59,799 nucleotides of DNA, taken from assembly GCA_902572515.1 (NCBI GenBank), contig CACGGJ010000005.1, positions 1-59,799 on the forward strand, read 5' to 3'. Position numbers and translations under genes: made by a program. Position 1 is the stretch's first letter, and every line of letters begins with the position of its first letter. Shown here piece by piece: positions 18,563 to 26,773 of the stretch. The notes beneath the pieces were generated by a model. That model saw only the letters and a program-made list of their open reading frames with translations. It was not told where the DNA came from and searched no databases. The DNA comes from an uncultured Pelagibacteraceae bacterium. GTDB lineage: Bacteria; Pseudomonadota; Alphaproteobacteria; Pelagibacterales; Pelagibacteraceae.

Positions 18563-19483
18563 TTTTCCAAAACAATATAATAAAATACTTTTTTGTACGT
18601 GAACTCTATTGAGCGCTTGTTGCCATACGTGAGATTGTTTTCCCAAGAAAACATCATCACTCACTTCATCTCCTCTTGGTAAACAATGTAAAAAAATACA
18701 ACTTTTTTTTGCATAGCCCATTAATTTTTTATTAATTTTAAAATTTTTAAACGCTTTTATTTTTTTCTTCTTATTAACTTTGTCGTTTAAAGAAATAACC
18801 TTATCAGAAAAAATTACATCAGCGCCAGAAACTGCTTTTTTCGCAACATTATAAACATAAATTTGCTTATTTTTTTTTTTGACCCAAGCTCTAACTTCTC
18901 TTCCTGGTCCAAATTTTTTCGGACAACCAATACTTAATTTAAAAGAAAATTTTACTGATGCAGCTATTAAACTATCTAAAACATTGTTGGAGTCACCTAT
19001 CCAACAAATATTTAATTTTGAAATAGGTTTTTTCATTATTTCTTCAACTGTAAAGACATCTGATAAAACCTGTGTTGGATGAGATGAAGGACTTAAACCA
19101 TTGATGACGGGTATAGATAAATATTTTTCAAAATTTTCAACCTTTTTATCGCTATCAGTTCTAAGCATAAATCCATCACCATAGGTCGAAAGAATTTTAG
19201 CTGTATCAGCAATGCTCTCTCCGCCTTGACCCAAATGAAGCTCATTAGATCTCAAAGTCAAAGTACCACCACCTAATTGTTTGATAGCTAAATAAAAGCT
19301 TAATCTTGTTCGCAAACTAGATTTTTCAAACATTTGAATTAATAATTTTCCTTTTAAGGGTGCACCCTTATCAGTCTCTAATGTACTTAATTTTTTTCTT
19401 AACTTTTTTCTTTTCTTAGCGTCAATAAGGATCTTTCTTAGATCCTTAGCAGGTATATCCTTTAAATTAATGAAATGTTTCAT
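18554..19483 (-). CDS. argF: Ornithine carbamoyltransferase
   Basis: It joins ornithine and carbamoyl phosphate to citrulline in arginine synthesis. The 309-residue protein has the carbamoyl-phosphate motif FEKSSLRTR at about 52-60, a HPTQVLSD block near 135-142, and the ornithine-side HCLPRGDEVSDDVF segment starting at 266, with the catalytic Cys267. Length matches the family. It follows argD by 1 bp, so argD-argF form an operon. Confidence 0.96.
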   Translation of the reverse strand: MKHFINLKDIPAKDLRKILIDAKKRKKLRKKLSTLETDKGAPLKGKLLIQMFEKSSLRTRLSFYLAIKQLGGGTLTLRSNELHLGQGGESIADTAKILSTYGDGFMLRTDSDKKVENFEKYLSIPVINGLSPSSHPTQVLSDVFTVEEIMKKPISKLNICWIGDSNNVLDSLIAASVKFSFKLSIGCPKKFGPGREVRAWVKKKNKQIYVYNVAKKAVSGADVIFSDKVISLNDKVNKKKKIKAFKNFKINKKLMGYAKKSCIFLHCLPRGDEVSDDVFLGKQSHVWQQALNRVHVQKSILLYCFGKLR

Positions 19484-19484
19484 A

Positions 19485-20651
19485 TTATTTTATCTGCGAA
19501 CAAACCTTTTCAATGATTTTTAATGCTAAATCTAGTTCATTTTTTTTGACATTTAATGGAGGTAAAATACGAACAACATTTTCTGCTGCTCGAATAGTCA
19601 GTAACTGATTATTCATTAATTTTTTTATAAATTCATTTTGATCTTTATATAATTGTATCCCAATTAAAAAACCCTTACCTCTTATTTGCTTAATAACATT
19701 TGGATATTTTTTTTTAATTTTATTAAGCTTTAATAAAAAATATTTTGATAAACCTTTTACATTATTTAAAAATTTCTTATTTGATACTATATCCATTACA
19801 GTGTTTCCAACGGACATAGCCAAAGGGTTTCCTCCGAATGTTGATCCATGAGTTCCAGGTGTCATGCCTGAGGCGACTTTTTTATTCATTAAAACTGCTC
19901 CAATTGGAAATCCTCCGCCTATTCCTTTTGCGATTGGTACAATATCAGGTTTAACTTTAGATTTTTCAAAAGCAAAAAAATCACCAGATCTTCCTATTCC
20001 ACACTGAACTTCATCAAGAATTAATAATATTTTTTTCTTGGTACATAATGCTCTTAATTCTTTTAAGCACCAATCTGGAATCACTTTTATACCACCTTCA
20101 CCCATAATTGTTTCAACCATAATTGCGGCTGTATTTTTATTAATTTTCTTTTTAAGAGAATTATGATCTCCAAAGCTAAAGTGATCGAAACCTGTAACTT
20201 TTGGACCAAATCCCTCTGTCATTTTCTTTGATCCGCTAGCAAAAATTGCTGCTAAAGTTCTTCCATGAAAGGAGTTTTTAATACATAAAATTCTATTTTT
20301 ATTTATTTTACCAATTGAGTAAAAATATCTTCTTGCAACTTTAATTGCTGCTTCAGTAGCTTCAGCCCCACTATTTTGAAACATTACATAATCAGCAAAA
20401 GTTTTTTTACATAACTTTTTAGCTAATTTTTCTCCTTCTGGAATTTGAAATGCATTAGATACATGCCATAATTTTTTTGATTGATCTTTTATAGTTTTTG
20501 CTAATTTGGGATGTGCATGACCTAAAGAATTAACTGCTATTCCTTGTACAAAATCTAAATATTTTTTTTTATCAGTGGAATATAGATAGCTACCTTTTCC
20601 ATATTTAAATGAAATTTTTTTTCTATTATAATTTTTTGCTAAATAACTCAT
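19485..20651 (-). CDS. argD: Acetylornithine aminotransferase
   Basis: A PLP-dependent class III aminotransferase that makes N-acetylornithine; in many bacteria it also acts in the succinyl-diaminopimelate step of lysine synthesis. The 388-residue protein has the NSGAEATEAAIKVAR block at about 93-107, the cofactor motif LILDEVQCGIGRSGDFFAFE near 210-229 and the Schiff-base lysine Lys242 in AKGIGGGFPIGA. Since the window holds dapD and dapE of the succinylase route, a dual ArgD/DapC role is plausible, as inference. First gene of the argD-argF pair; 169 bp separate it from gcrA. Confidence 0.95.
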   Translation of the reverse strand: MSYLAKNYNRKKISFKYGKGSYLYSTDKKKYLDFVQGIAVNSLGHAHPKLAKTIKDQSKKLWHVSNAFQIPEGEKLAKKLCKKTFADYVMFQNSGAEATEAAIKVARRYFYSIGKINKNRILCIKNSFHGRTLAAIFASGSKKMTEGFGPKVTGFDHFSFGDHNSLKKKINKNTAAIMVETIMGEGGIKVIPDWCLKELRALCTKKKILLILDEVQCGIGRSGDFFAFEKSKVKPDIVPIAKGIGGGFPIGAVLMNKKVASGMTPGTHGSTFGGNPLAMSVGNTVMDIVSNKKFLNNVKGLSKYFLLKLNKIKKKYPNVIKQIRGKGFLIGIQLYKDQNEFIKKLMNNQLLTIRAAENVVRILPPLNVKKNELDLALKIIEKVCSQIK

Positions 20652-20820
20652 AAGTTTAATTTGTTTTATAAAGTTTAATTATTAATACAAGTTGGGATTG
20701 AAAATATATATATACTTACTAATTAAATTTAATGTTGATAAGTCTCATTTTTTGATTGTTTAAATTGATCTTATATCAGTATATTGTTGTTTTACATAAA
20801 TAAGATACAAGATATTGATT

Positions 20821-21315
20821 ATGAGCTGGAACGAAGAAAAAGTTGCAAAATTAAGAGAGCTTTGGGGCAAAGGTAATACTGCAAGTCAAATTGCAGAGAT
20901 AATCGGAGGCATAAGTAGGAATGCCGTAATTGGTAAAGCTCATCGTATGAATTTATCAGCGAAAATAAAAACAAGAACAGCAACTTCAAACCAAAAATTT
21001 GAAAATTCTTTAGATGAAAAAAATACTAAATTCAAAAAAGTTCGTAGAAATAAATTCAAATCATTAATAATAGATAAAGATTTTGAACCAGAAAATCCTA
21101 AACACTTAGAAGAACTTGATGAAAATTCATGTAAATGGCCTATTGGACATCCAAATGAAAAATCATTTTATTTTTGTGGTAGATCATCATTGAAAGATTT
21201 TTCATATTGTAAACTTCATCTACTTTATGCTTACCAGCCAAAAGGTAAAAAAGAAGAAGTAAGTGAAAAAGAGAATGTTCCAGAATTTATAGAGAAGAAA
21301 ATACAGTCAGCTTAA
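20821..21315 (+). CDS. gcrA: GcrA family cell cycle regulator
   Basis: GcrA acts with sigma-70 at promoters and is confined to Alphaproteobacteria. The 164-residue protein starts MSWNEEKVAKLRELW and has the helix-turn-helix A-S-Q-I-A-E-I-I-G-G-I-S-R-N-A-V-I-G-K within the first 45 residues, the family hallmark. The C-terminal domain has the conserved C-K-W-P-I-G-H-P and F-C-G ... Y-C-x-x-H block that interacts with the sigma factor. The ATG at 20821 is preferred over an in-frame TTG at 20815 because it gives the standard MSW start. In Caulobacter GcrA works with the CcrM methylase; whether that partner exists here cannot be seen. Confidence 0.93.
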   Translation: MSWNEEKVAKLRELWGKGNTASQIAEIIGGISRNAVIGKAHRMNLSAKIKTRTATSNQKFENSLDEKNTKFKKVRRNKFKSLIIDKDFEPENPKHLEELDENSCKWPIGHPNEKSFYFCGRSSLKDFSYCKLHLLYAYQPKGKKEEVSEKENVPEFIEKKIQSA

Positions 21316-21323
21316 ATATTAAC

Positions 21324-22304
21324 TTATTTTTTTTTTAGATTATTATTAGATGAATATTTTTCTGTAGAAAATTGACCGCCATCTCTCCACATATAACAAT
21401 ATTTTTTTACTTCTTCATCAAAATACCTTACGCTAGGCACTCCAATTTCAGAATTAGATTTATATTTTCCAGTTAATACATTATCATACCTAAGAAGTCT
21501 CAATTGATCTCTAGTTAGAAGAGGCTTTGGTAATATTTCAAATAAGCGTGCAGACATATCTGCCAAAGGTAATGGTAAAGGTATTAAAATTCTTTTTTTA
21601 TTTATAAGCTTAAGCAATCTTTGTAAAATTTCTTTAAATGTAATTTCCTCAGGACCAACACATTCAATAATTTTAGAATAAATATTTTTTGAAATTATAT
21701 GATAAATTATATCTGTTAAATCTGAACAATGAATTGGTGTAAACTTAGTATTGCCATTATAATAAAGAGGGAAAAAAGGAAGCCTATTAAGCAATGTCAT
21801 AAAATTTGTTGTGAAGTTATCATCTACTGAATAAACTACTGATGGCCTTAAGATTGTAGCTAAAGGAAAATTATTTAAAACTTCGGTTTCTCCGCTAAGT
21901 TTACTTTTAGCATAATTAGAATTTTCAGCTTCATTAATACCTAGCGCCGATAAATGTATAAAGTGTTTTAACTTATATTCTTTACAAAGTTTTGCCAAAA
22001 GACTTGGGAAAACAGTATGAATATTTTTAAATGTATTTCCCTTTGTTTGCTCAAATAGGATACCAATCAAATTAATACAAATATCAGCTTTTTTAAAAAG
22101 TTCTCTTATTTTATTTTCTTCAAAAATATTTGACTCAACAATGTCAATATAACCAACATTAGCTTGAGTTTTAATAATATAACTTTTTTGGTGTATATTT
22201 CTCGTTACTACAGTAACTTTATAGTTGTTCTTAGTCAGTTTTCTTATTAAGTTTCTACCGATTTGACCGCTACCACCAAAAATTAGACAATTTTTTGCTT
22301 TCAT
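21324..22304 (-). CDS. NAD(P)-binding protein of the complex I NDUFA9 family
   Basis: The 326-residue protein is an atypical short-chain dehydrogenase. It begins with the nucleotide-binding motif IFGGSGQIGRNL (about 8-19), followed by VTVVTRN and a CINLIGILFEQ segment near 76-86; a YAKSKL motif near 131-136 provides the SDR Tyr and Lys. The L-R-P-S-V-V-Y stretch near 152-158 is typical of the NDUFA9/extended SDR group. In alphaproteobacteria and mitochondria such proteins are associated with respiratory complex I or with lipid and quinone metabolism; exact substrate is unknown. It is divergent from rnd with only 16 bp between start codons. Confidence 0.82.
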   Translation of the reverse strand: MKAKNCLIFGGSGQIGRNLIRKLTKNNYKVTVVTRNIHQKSYIIKTQANVGYIDIVESNIFEENKIRELFKKADICINLIGILFEQTKGNTFKNIHTVFPSLLAKLCKEYKLKHFIHLSALGINEAENSNYAKSKLSGETEVLNNFPLATILRPSVVYSVDDNFTTNFMTLLNRLPFFPLYYNGNTKFTPIHCSDLTDIIYHIISKNIYSKIIECVGPEEITFKEILQRLLKLINKKRILIPLPLPLADMSARLFEILPKPLLTRDQLRLLRYDNVLTGKYKSNSEIGVPSVRYFDEEVKKYCYMWRDGGQFSTEKYSSNNNLKKK

Positions 22305-22320
22305 ATATATATAATTTAAA

Positions 22321-22932
22321 ATGAGTAATAATATTCAATTACACAAAAACGATCTACCAGATGATTTGAATTTAGGCAATATAATAGCGGTCGATGGTGA
22401 ATTCATGGGTCTTAATGTAAGACGTGATCCGCTTTGTTTGATCCAATTATCTTCTGGTAACTCAGATGCTCATATTGTTCAATTTGATAGGAATAATTAT
22501 AATGCTCCAAATCTAGTAAAGTTACTTGGTGATGAAAAAATAAGAAAAATTTTTCATTTTGGTAGAGCGGATATGGCTCATATAAAACATTATCTAAACA
22601 CTGACACAAACAATATTTTAGATACAAAAATTGCTTCAAAACTTGCAAGATCTTATTCAGATAATCACTCTTTAAAAACTCTTATTAAGGAATTTATAAA
22701 TATAGATATTAGTAAACAATTTCAAAGCTCTGATTTTGGAGGTGAACTTACTCCAGCTCAATTAAAATATTGTGCTAATGATGTAATATACCTACATAAA
22801 ATTCATGAAGAACTAAATAAAATACTCATTAGAGAAAATCGTATAAAATTATATGAGGATTGTTTAAAATTTTTAAAAGTAAGAGTTGAACTTGATTTAG
22901 CATTATTTAAAGAAGATATTTGGTCTCATTAA
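22321..22932 (+). CDS. Ribonuclease D-like 3'-5' exonuclease (single domain)
   Basis: The 203-residue protein is a DEDDy exonuclease domain only: motif I VDGEFMGL near 25-32, motif II FHFGRADMAHIKH near 78-90, and motif III YCANDVIYLHKI near 150-161 with the Tyr and Asp in the DEDDy spacing. It lacks the HRDC domains of full-length RNase D, so it resembles the short alphaproteobacterial RNase D form that trims RNA 3' ends. It is the first gene of a plus-strand run, with kdsD starting 2 bp after its stop. Confidence 0.88.
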   Translation: MSNNIQLHKNDLPDDLNLGNIIAVDGEFMGLNVRRDPLCLIQLSSGNSDAHIVQFDRNNYNAPNLVKLLGDEKIRKIFHFGRADMAHIKHYLNTDTNNILDTKIASKLARSYSDNHSLKTLIKEFINIDISKQFQSSDFGGELTPAQLKYCANDVIYLHKIHEELNKILIRENRIKLYEDCLKFLKVRVELDLALFKEDIWSH

Positions 22933-22934
22933 AT

Positions 22935-23900
22935 ATGAAAAATGAAAACATAGTAATTGCAAAAGATGTAATTGATTTACAGATAAAAGCACTTAAACAA
23001 CTCAAAAATTTTTTAGATAAATCTTTTGATAAGGCAGTAAAAAAAATAGCCAAGTGCCAATCAAAAGTTATTATTTGTGGTGTAGGAAAAAGCGGAATAA
23101 TTGCATCTAAAATATCAGCGACACTATCTTCCATAGGAACTCCTTCATTTACCGTTTCTGCTAATGATTGTTCACATGGTGATTTAGGCAGAATTACTAA
23201 AAAAGATATTCTGATATTAATAAGTAATTCAGGAAACACGAGTGAATTAAAAAATATAATTAAGTTTGCCCAATCTTATAAAATTTTTTTAATTGGAATA
23301 GTGTCAAATAAGAATTCAATGTTATACAAAGCATCAAATATAAAATTATATTTACCAGAAGTTGAAGAGTCTGGTCATGGAATCGTTCCAACATCTAGTA
23401 CAACCACTCAATTATCTTTTGGTGATGCTTTGGCTATTTCACTGATGAAAAAAAAAAAATTTAGTAAATTAGATTTCAAAAAGTTTCATCCTCTAGGATC
23501 TTTGGGTAATAAACTAAAAACAGCAGGTGATATCATGCTAACAAAGAACAAAATTCCGTTCATAAATGAAAATCAAAGTATGAAAAAAGCAATTAAAACA
23601 ATTAATTTAAAAAAGCTTGGGTTTTTAGTAATTACTAATTCAGAAGGATTAACAAAAGGAGTATTTACTGATGGAGATTTAAAAAGATTAATGAGAAAAA
23701 ATAAAAAAATAGATAATTTAAAAATTAAAAATCATATGTCAAAAAAACCATTTTGCGTTGAGGAAAATATGCTTGCACCAGAAATTTTAACTCAAATGAA
23801 TAGAAGAAAAATTACAAATGTTTGTGTTTTTAGTAAAAAAAATAAAAATAAAACTGTCGGTGTTATTCATATTCATGACCTACTAAGTAATTTAAAATAG
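22935..23900 (+). CDS. kdsD: Arabinose-5-phosphate isomerase (SIS plus CBS domains)
   Basis: KdsD interconverts ribulose 5-phosphate and arabinose 5-phosphate, the first committed step to Kdo. The protein has an SIS domain (about 35-165) with GVGKSGIIASKISATLSSIG and an S-N-S-G-N-T-x-E sugar-phosphate loop, the HGIVPTSSTTTQL block, and two CBS domains in the last 120 residues. The ATG at 22935 gives 321 residues and avoids overlap with rnd; an in-frame TTG at 22920 would add five residues. Followed directly by lptC and lptB, so precursor synthesis and LPS export are in one transcript. Confidence 0.94.
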   Translation: MKNENIVIAKDVIDLQIKALKQLKNFLDKSFDKAVKKIAKCQSKVIICGVGKSGIIASKISATLSSIGTPSFTVSANDCSHGDLGRITKKDILILISNSGNTSELKNIIKFAQSYKIFLIGIVSNKNSMLYKASNIKLYLPEVEESGHGIVPTSSTTTQLSFGDALAISLMKKKKFSKLDFKKFHPLGSLGNKLKTAGDIMLTKNKIPFINENQSMKKAIKTINLKKLGFLVITNSEGLTKGVFTDGDLKRLMRKNKKIDNLKIKNHMSKKPFCVEENMLAPEILTQMNRRKITNVCVFSKKNKNKTVGVIHIHDLLSNLK

Positions 23901-23905
23901 TTTCA

Positions 23906-24493
23906 ATGAAACTTTTATTACAGATTATTCTTTTAATTTTAATAGTTATAATAAGTCTAATTTTCTATAACAAATATTTTAAAAAAGTAGAAATCGTAGA
24001 AATTAAAACAAGTGAGATAAAAAAAGATAAAGGAATAGAGCCAGATCTACAAAATGAAAATAATATAATTAAAAACTTAAATTATAATGTAGATCTTATT
24101 GAAGATGGAAATTATGAAATAAAATCTGATTTGAGTGAAGTAATTATAAAGAATGGATCAGAAATAGTTTTAATGAAAAAGGTAGTAGCAATTTTTACTG
24201 ATAAAAATGAAAAAAAACTATTTATTTACTCAGATTATGCAGAATTTAATTCATTTAATTATAACACATTATTTAAAGAAAATTTAAAAATTGAATACGA
24301 AAATCACATTATAACTGCTGATAATCTGAATTTCAATTTTGCTGAGAATAATATTTTAGTTTATGAGAATGTTATATACAATAGCAGCAATGGAAAAATT
24401 GAAACAGATAATATTAAATTAAACTTGATTTCAAAAAAAGTTGAAATATTTATGAACGATAGTAAAAAAAATATTAAAGTTATCTCTTTTTAA
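23906..24493 (+). CDS. lptC: LPS export system periplasmic protein LptC
   Basis: LptC is the single-span inner membrane protein that passes lipopolysaccharide from the LptBFG transporter toward the periplasmic LptA bridge. The 195-residue protein has one N-terminal membrane helix (about 3-21) and a beta-rich periplasmic domain with repeating short strands (IYSDYAEFNSFNYNTLF, IITADNLNFNF, KIETDNIKLNL) typical of the OstA/LptC jellyroll. Sequence is weakly conserved, so the call rests on topology, strand pattern and position between kdsD and lptB. In many Proteobacteria lptA stands between lptC and lptB; here there is none. Confidence 0.8.
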   Translation: MKLLLQIILLILIVIISLIFYNKYFKKVEIVEIKTSEIKKDKGIEPDLQNENNIIKNLNYNVDLIEDGNYEIKSDLSEVIIKNGSEIVLMKKVVAIFTDKNEKKLFIYSDYAEFNSFNYNTLFKENLKIEYENHIITADNLNFNFAENNILVYENVIYNSSNGKIETDNIKLNLISKKVEIFMNDSKKNIKVISF

Positions 24494-24501
24494 ATAATTA
24501 A

Positions 24502-25281
24502 ATGAGTGGAAATATAAAAAAATTTAGAATTAAATCATTCAAAAAAAATAATGTTATTTTAAAGCTAGAAAAAATATCTTTAAAATTTGGACGTAAAACT
24601 ATTTTAGATAGTTTAAACCTTAGTTTAAATGATGGTCAGATTTTAGGTTTACTTGGTCCAAATGGTGTGGGTAAGTCTACAATATTTAATCTAATCACAG
24701 GTTTAATTTCTCCGGACTATGGTTCTATAATTATAAATTCAGAAAAAGTAAATAAGTTTCCGATTTTTGAAAGAACTCTCAAATTTAAAATTGGATTTGT
24801 TCCACAATCAGGAGGATTTTTCCATGACATGACCGTCAACGAAAATTTAAATGCTATAGCTGAAATAACTTTAAACAACAAAAGTGCTAGAAATGAAAAA
24901 GTTAATTCTCTTATTTCTAAATTTGAGTTAGAGCCTGTGAGGGATATAAAGGCAAAATTACTTTCTGGGGGTCAGCGTAAAAAACTAGTAATTGCAATTG
25001 CATTAATTTCTGATCCTAAAATTTTACTTCTTGATGAACCATTTGCTGCTTTAGATGTTATGACAATTAAAACACTTCAAGAAATTATTGTGAATCTACA
25101 GAGTTTTAAAAATATATCTGTCATAGTTTGCGATCATCAAGCCAGAGATCTATTAAAATGTGTGGATACAGCTGCAATTATACATAATGGTAGAGTTGTT
25201 GCTCAAGATACACCTTCAAACTTGATTGATGATGTAATAGCTAAAGATACATATTTTGGCGACTCATTTAAAATAAATTAA
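24502..25281 (+). CDS. lptB: LPS export ABC transporter ATP-binding protein LptB
   Basis: The cytoplasmic ATPase that powers extraction of LPS from the inner membrane with LptF and LptG. The 259-residue protein has Walker A LLGPNGVGKST at 50-60, the Q-loop FVPQSGGFFHDMTVNENL, the signature LLSGGQRKKL near 153-162, Walker B ILLLDEPFAALD near 174-185 and the H-loop CDHQ. It has an N-terminal extension of about 15 basic residues. No permease gene is adjacent, as is usual because lptF and lptG lie elsewhere. Starts 8 bp after lptC. Confidence 0.93.
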   Translation: MSGNIKKFRIKSFKKNNVILKLEKISLKFGRKTILDSLNLSLNDGQILGLLGPNGVGKSTIFNLITGLISPDYGSIIINSEKVNKFPIFERTLKFKIGFVPQSGGFFHDMTVNENLNAIAEITLNNKSARNEKVNSLISKFELEPVRDIKAKLLSGGQRKKLVIAIALISDPKILLLDEPFAALDVMTIKTLQEIIVNLQSFKNISVIVCDHQARDLLKCVDTAAIIHNGRVVAQDTPSNLIDDVIAKDTYFGDSFKIN

Positions 25282-25289
25282 ATTTCACA

Positions 25290-26609
25290 ATGCAAAACTT
25301 TATTCAAATTAGGGAAACCATTAAACCATTTAAAAAAAAGATTAATATTGAGGGCGATAAAAGTCTATCTATTAGATGGGCTCTACTAGCCTCACAATCG
25401 ACTGGTAAATCCACCTCATTTAATCTTTTAAGATCGGAAGACATAATATCAACTTTAAGTTCCCTAAAAAAATTAGGTGTTAAAGTAAAACTTCTAAATA
25501 ATCGATGTGAAATAATTGGAGTTGGTTTAAATGGGTTTAAATATAAAAACAATACTACTCTAAACTGTGGAAATTCAGGAACTTTTGCAAGACTGATTTT
25601 GGGCTTACTAGTGCACTCAAATAAACAAATTAAATTAATTGGTGATCGAAGTCTTTCTAAAAGAGACTTCAAGAGAATTACAGAACCTTTAGAAAAATTT
25701 GGAGCTACATTTAAATCAAATTCTGGCAAATTACCAATCTTTGTTAAAGGTGCCAAAAATGTAAATCCAATTTACTACCATGAAAAAAAAGGATCTGCAC
25801 AATGTAAAAGTAGTGTAATGTTAGCTGCACTAAATACTAAAGGCAAAACTATAATTAAAGCCAAAAAATCAAGAAATCATACTGAGCTACTCTATAAATA
25901 TTTAAAATTACCTATTAAGATTAGTAAAAAAAAAAATTATGATTTGATTGAAGTAAATGGAGTAAAAAAAGTAAAACCTTTGATATATAAAATACCATCA
26001 GACATAAGCTCAAGTGCATTTTTTATAGTTTTAACTCTTTTGTCAAAAAAATCTGAATTATTAATTAAAAATGTAAATATTAATCCATCGAGAGTAGGAT
26101 TAATAAAAATTTTGAGATTAATGAATGTAAAAATTAAAATAATGAATTCTGTAAATTATAAAGGTGAGCAAATCGCAAATTTATTTATTAAAAGCCAGAA
26201 AAACTTTCGTCCAATCAATTGCCCGACAAATTTAAATACTTCGACTATTGATGAGTTTTTATTAATATTTTTAGTCGCAGCAAAAGCTAACGGAGTTTCA
26301 TATTTTAAGAAACTTTCTGAATTAAATAAGAAAGAAAGTCCTCGTTTAAAGTGGGGTGCTAAAATTTTAAATAAAATAGGTATAAAAACAGAAGTAACAA
26401 ATGAAAGTATTAAAATATATGGTAATCCTAATATTAAAGTTTCAAAGCAAATAGTCATAAAAAATTTTTTAAAAGATCACAGAGTTTTTATGACATGCGT
26501 TATAGCTGCCTTAACATTTGGAGGACATTGGAAAATTAATGATAAAAAATCAATAAATTCTTCTTTCCCGACATTTCTTGAAAAGCTTAATGAAATAAGA
26601 TCTAAATAA
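25290..26609 (+). CDS. aroA: 3-phosphoshikimate 1-carboxyvinyltransferase (EPSP synthase), divergent
   Basis: AroA joins shikimate 3-phosphate and phosphoenolpyruvate in the chorismate pathway. The 439-residue length and the order of motifs match the family: GDKSLSIR at 22-29, LNCGNSGTFARLI at 91-103, GSAQCKSS at 168-175, SRNHTE near 194-199, IPSDISSSAFF near 235-245 and DHRVFM in the C-terminal part. Several near-invariant positions differ: the usual R-P-M reads R-D-F at 125-127, the usual K-E-S-D-R reads K-E-S-P-R at 348-352, and I-D-E-x-P reads I-D-E-F-L. The frame is intact and the protein is set among conserved neighbours, so it is probably functional but diverged. A cmk gene, often the next gene before rpsA, is not present. 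Confidence 0.9.
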   Translation: MQNFIQIRETIKPFKKKINIEGDKSLSIRWALLASQSTGKSTSFNLLRSEDIISTLSSLKKLGVKVKLLNNRCEIIGVGLNGFKYKNNTTLNCGNSGTFARLILGLLVHSNKQIKLIGDRSLSKRDFKRITEPLEKFGATFKSNSGKLPIFVKGAKNVNPIYYHEKKGSAQCKSSVMLAALNTKGKTIIKAKKSRNHTELLYKYLKLPIKISKKKNYDLIEVNGVKKVKPLIYKIPSDISSSAFFIVLTLLSKKSELLIKNVNINPSRVGLIKILRLMNVKIKIMNSVNYKGEQIANLFIKSQKNFRPINCPTNLNTSTIDEFLLIFLVAAKANGVSYFKKLSELNKKESPRLKWGAKILNKIGIKTEVTNESIKIYGNPNIKVSKQIVIKNFLKDHRVFMTCVIAALTFGGHWKINDKKSINSSFPTFLEKLNEIRSK

Positions 26610-26701
26610 CAAAATATGTAATTTAATAGAGAAATTTGAACTTTATATGTATTTCAGGCTAAATTATCTAAAAAAATTAAGAATTTTTTTCAATTTCTAT
26701 G

Positions 26702-26730
26702 TTGATAAACACAATAAATTTAACTAAAAG
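26702..26730 (+). promoter_or_regulatory. Candidate promoter of rpsA
   Basis: TTGATA at 26702-26707 and TAAAAG at 26725-26730, separated by 17 bp, lie in the 164-bp gap between aroA and rpsA. The match is moderate (5 of 6 and 4 of 6) and AT-rich DNA gives such matches by chance. The gap otherwise holds no recognised RNA or protein. Confidence 0.3.
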
Positions 26731-26773
26731 ACCAGAGTTTTATAGAAATTTAAAAAGGATTTAATAATATTAA

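Noticed and set aside
25304..25756. 150-codon open frame antisense to aroA
   Set aside because: Fully inside aroA in the opposite sense, with no recognisable motif and no ribosome-binding site.
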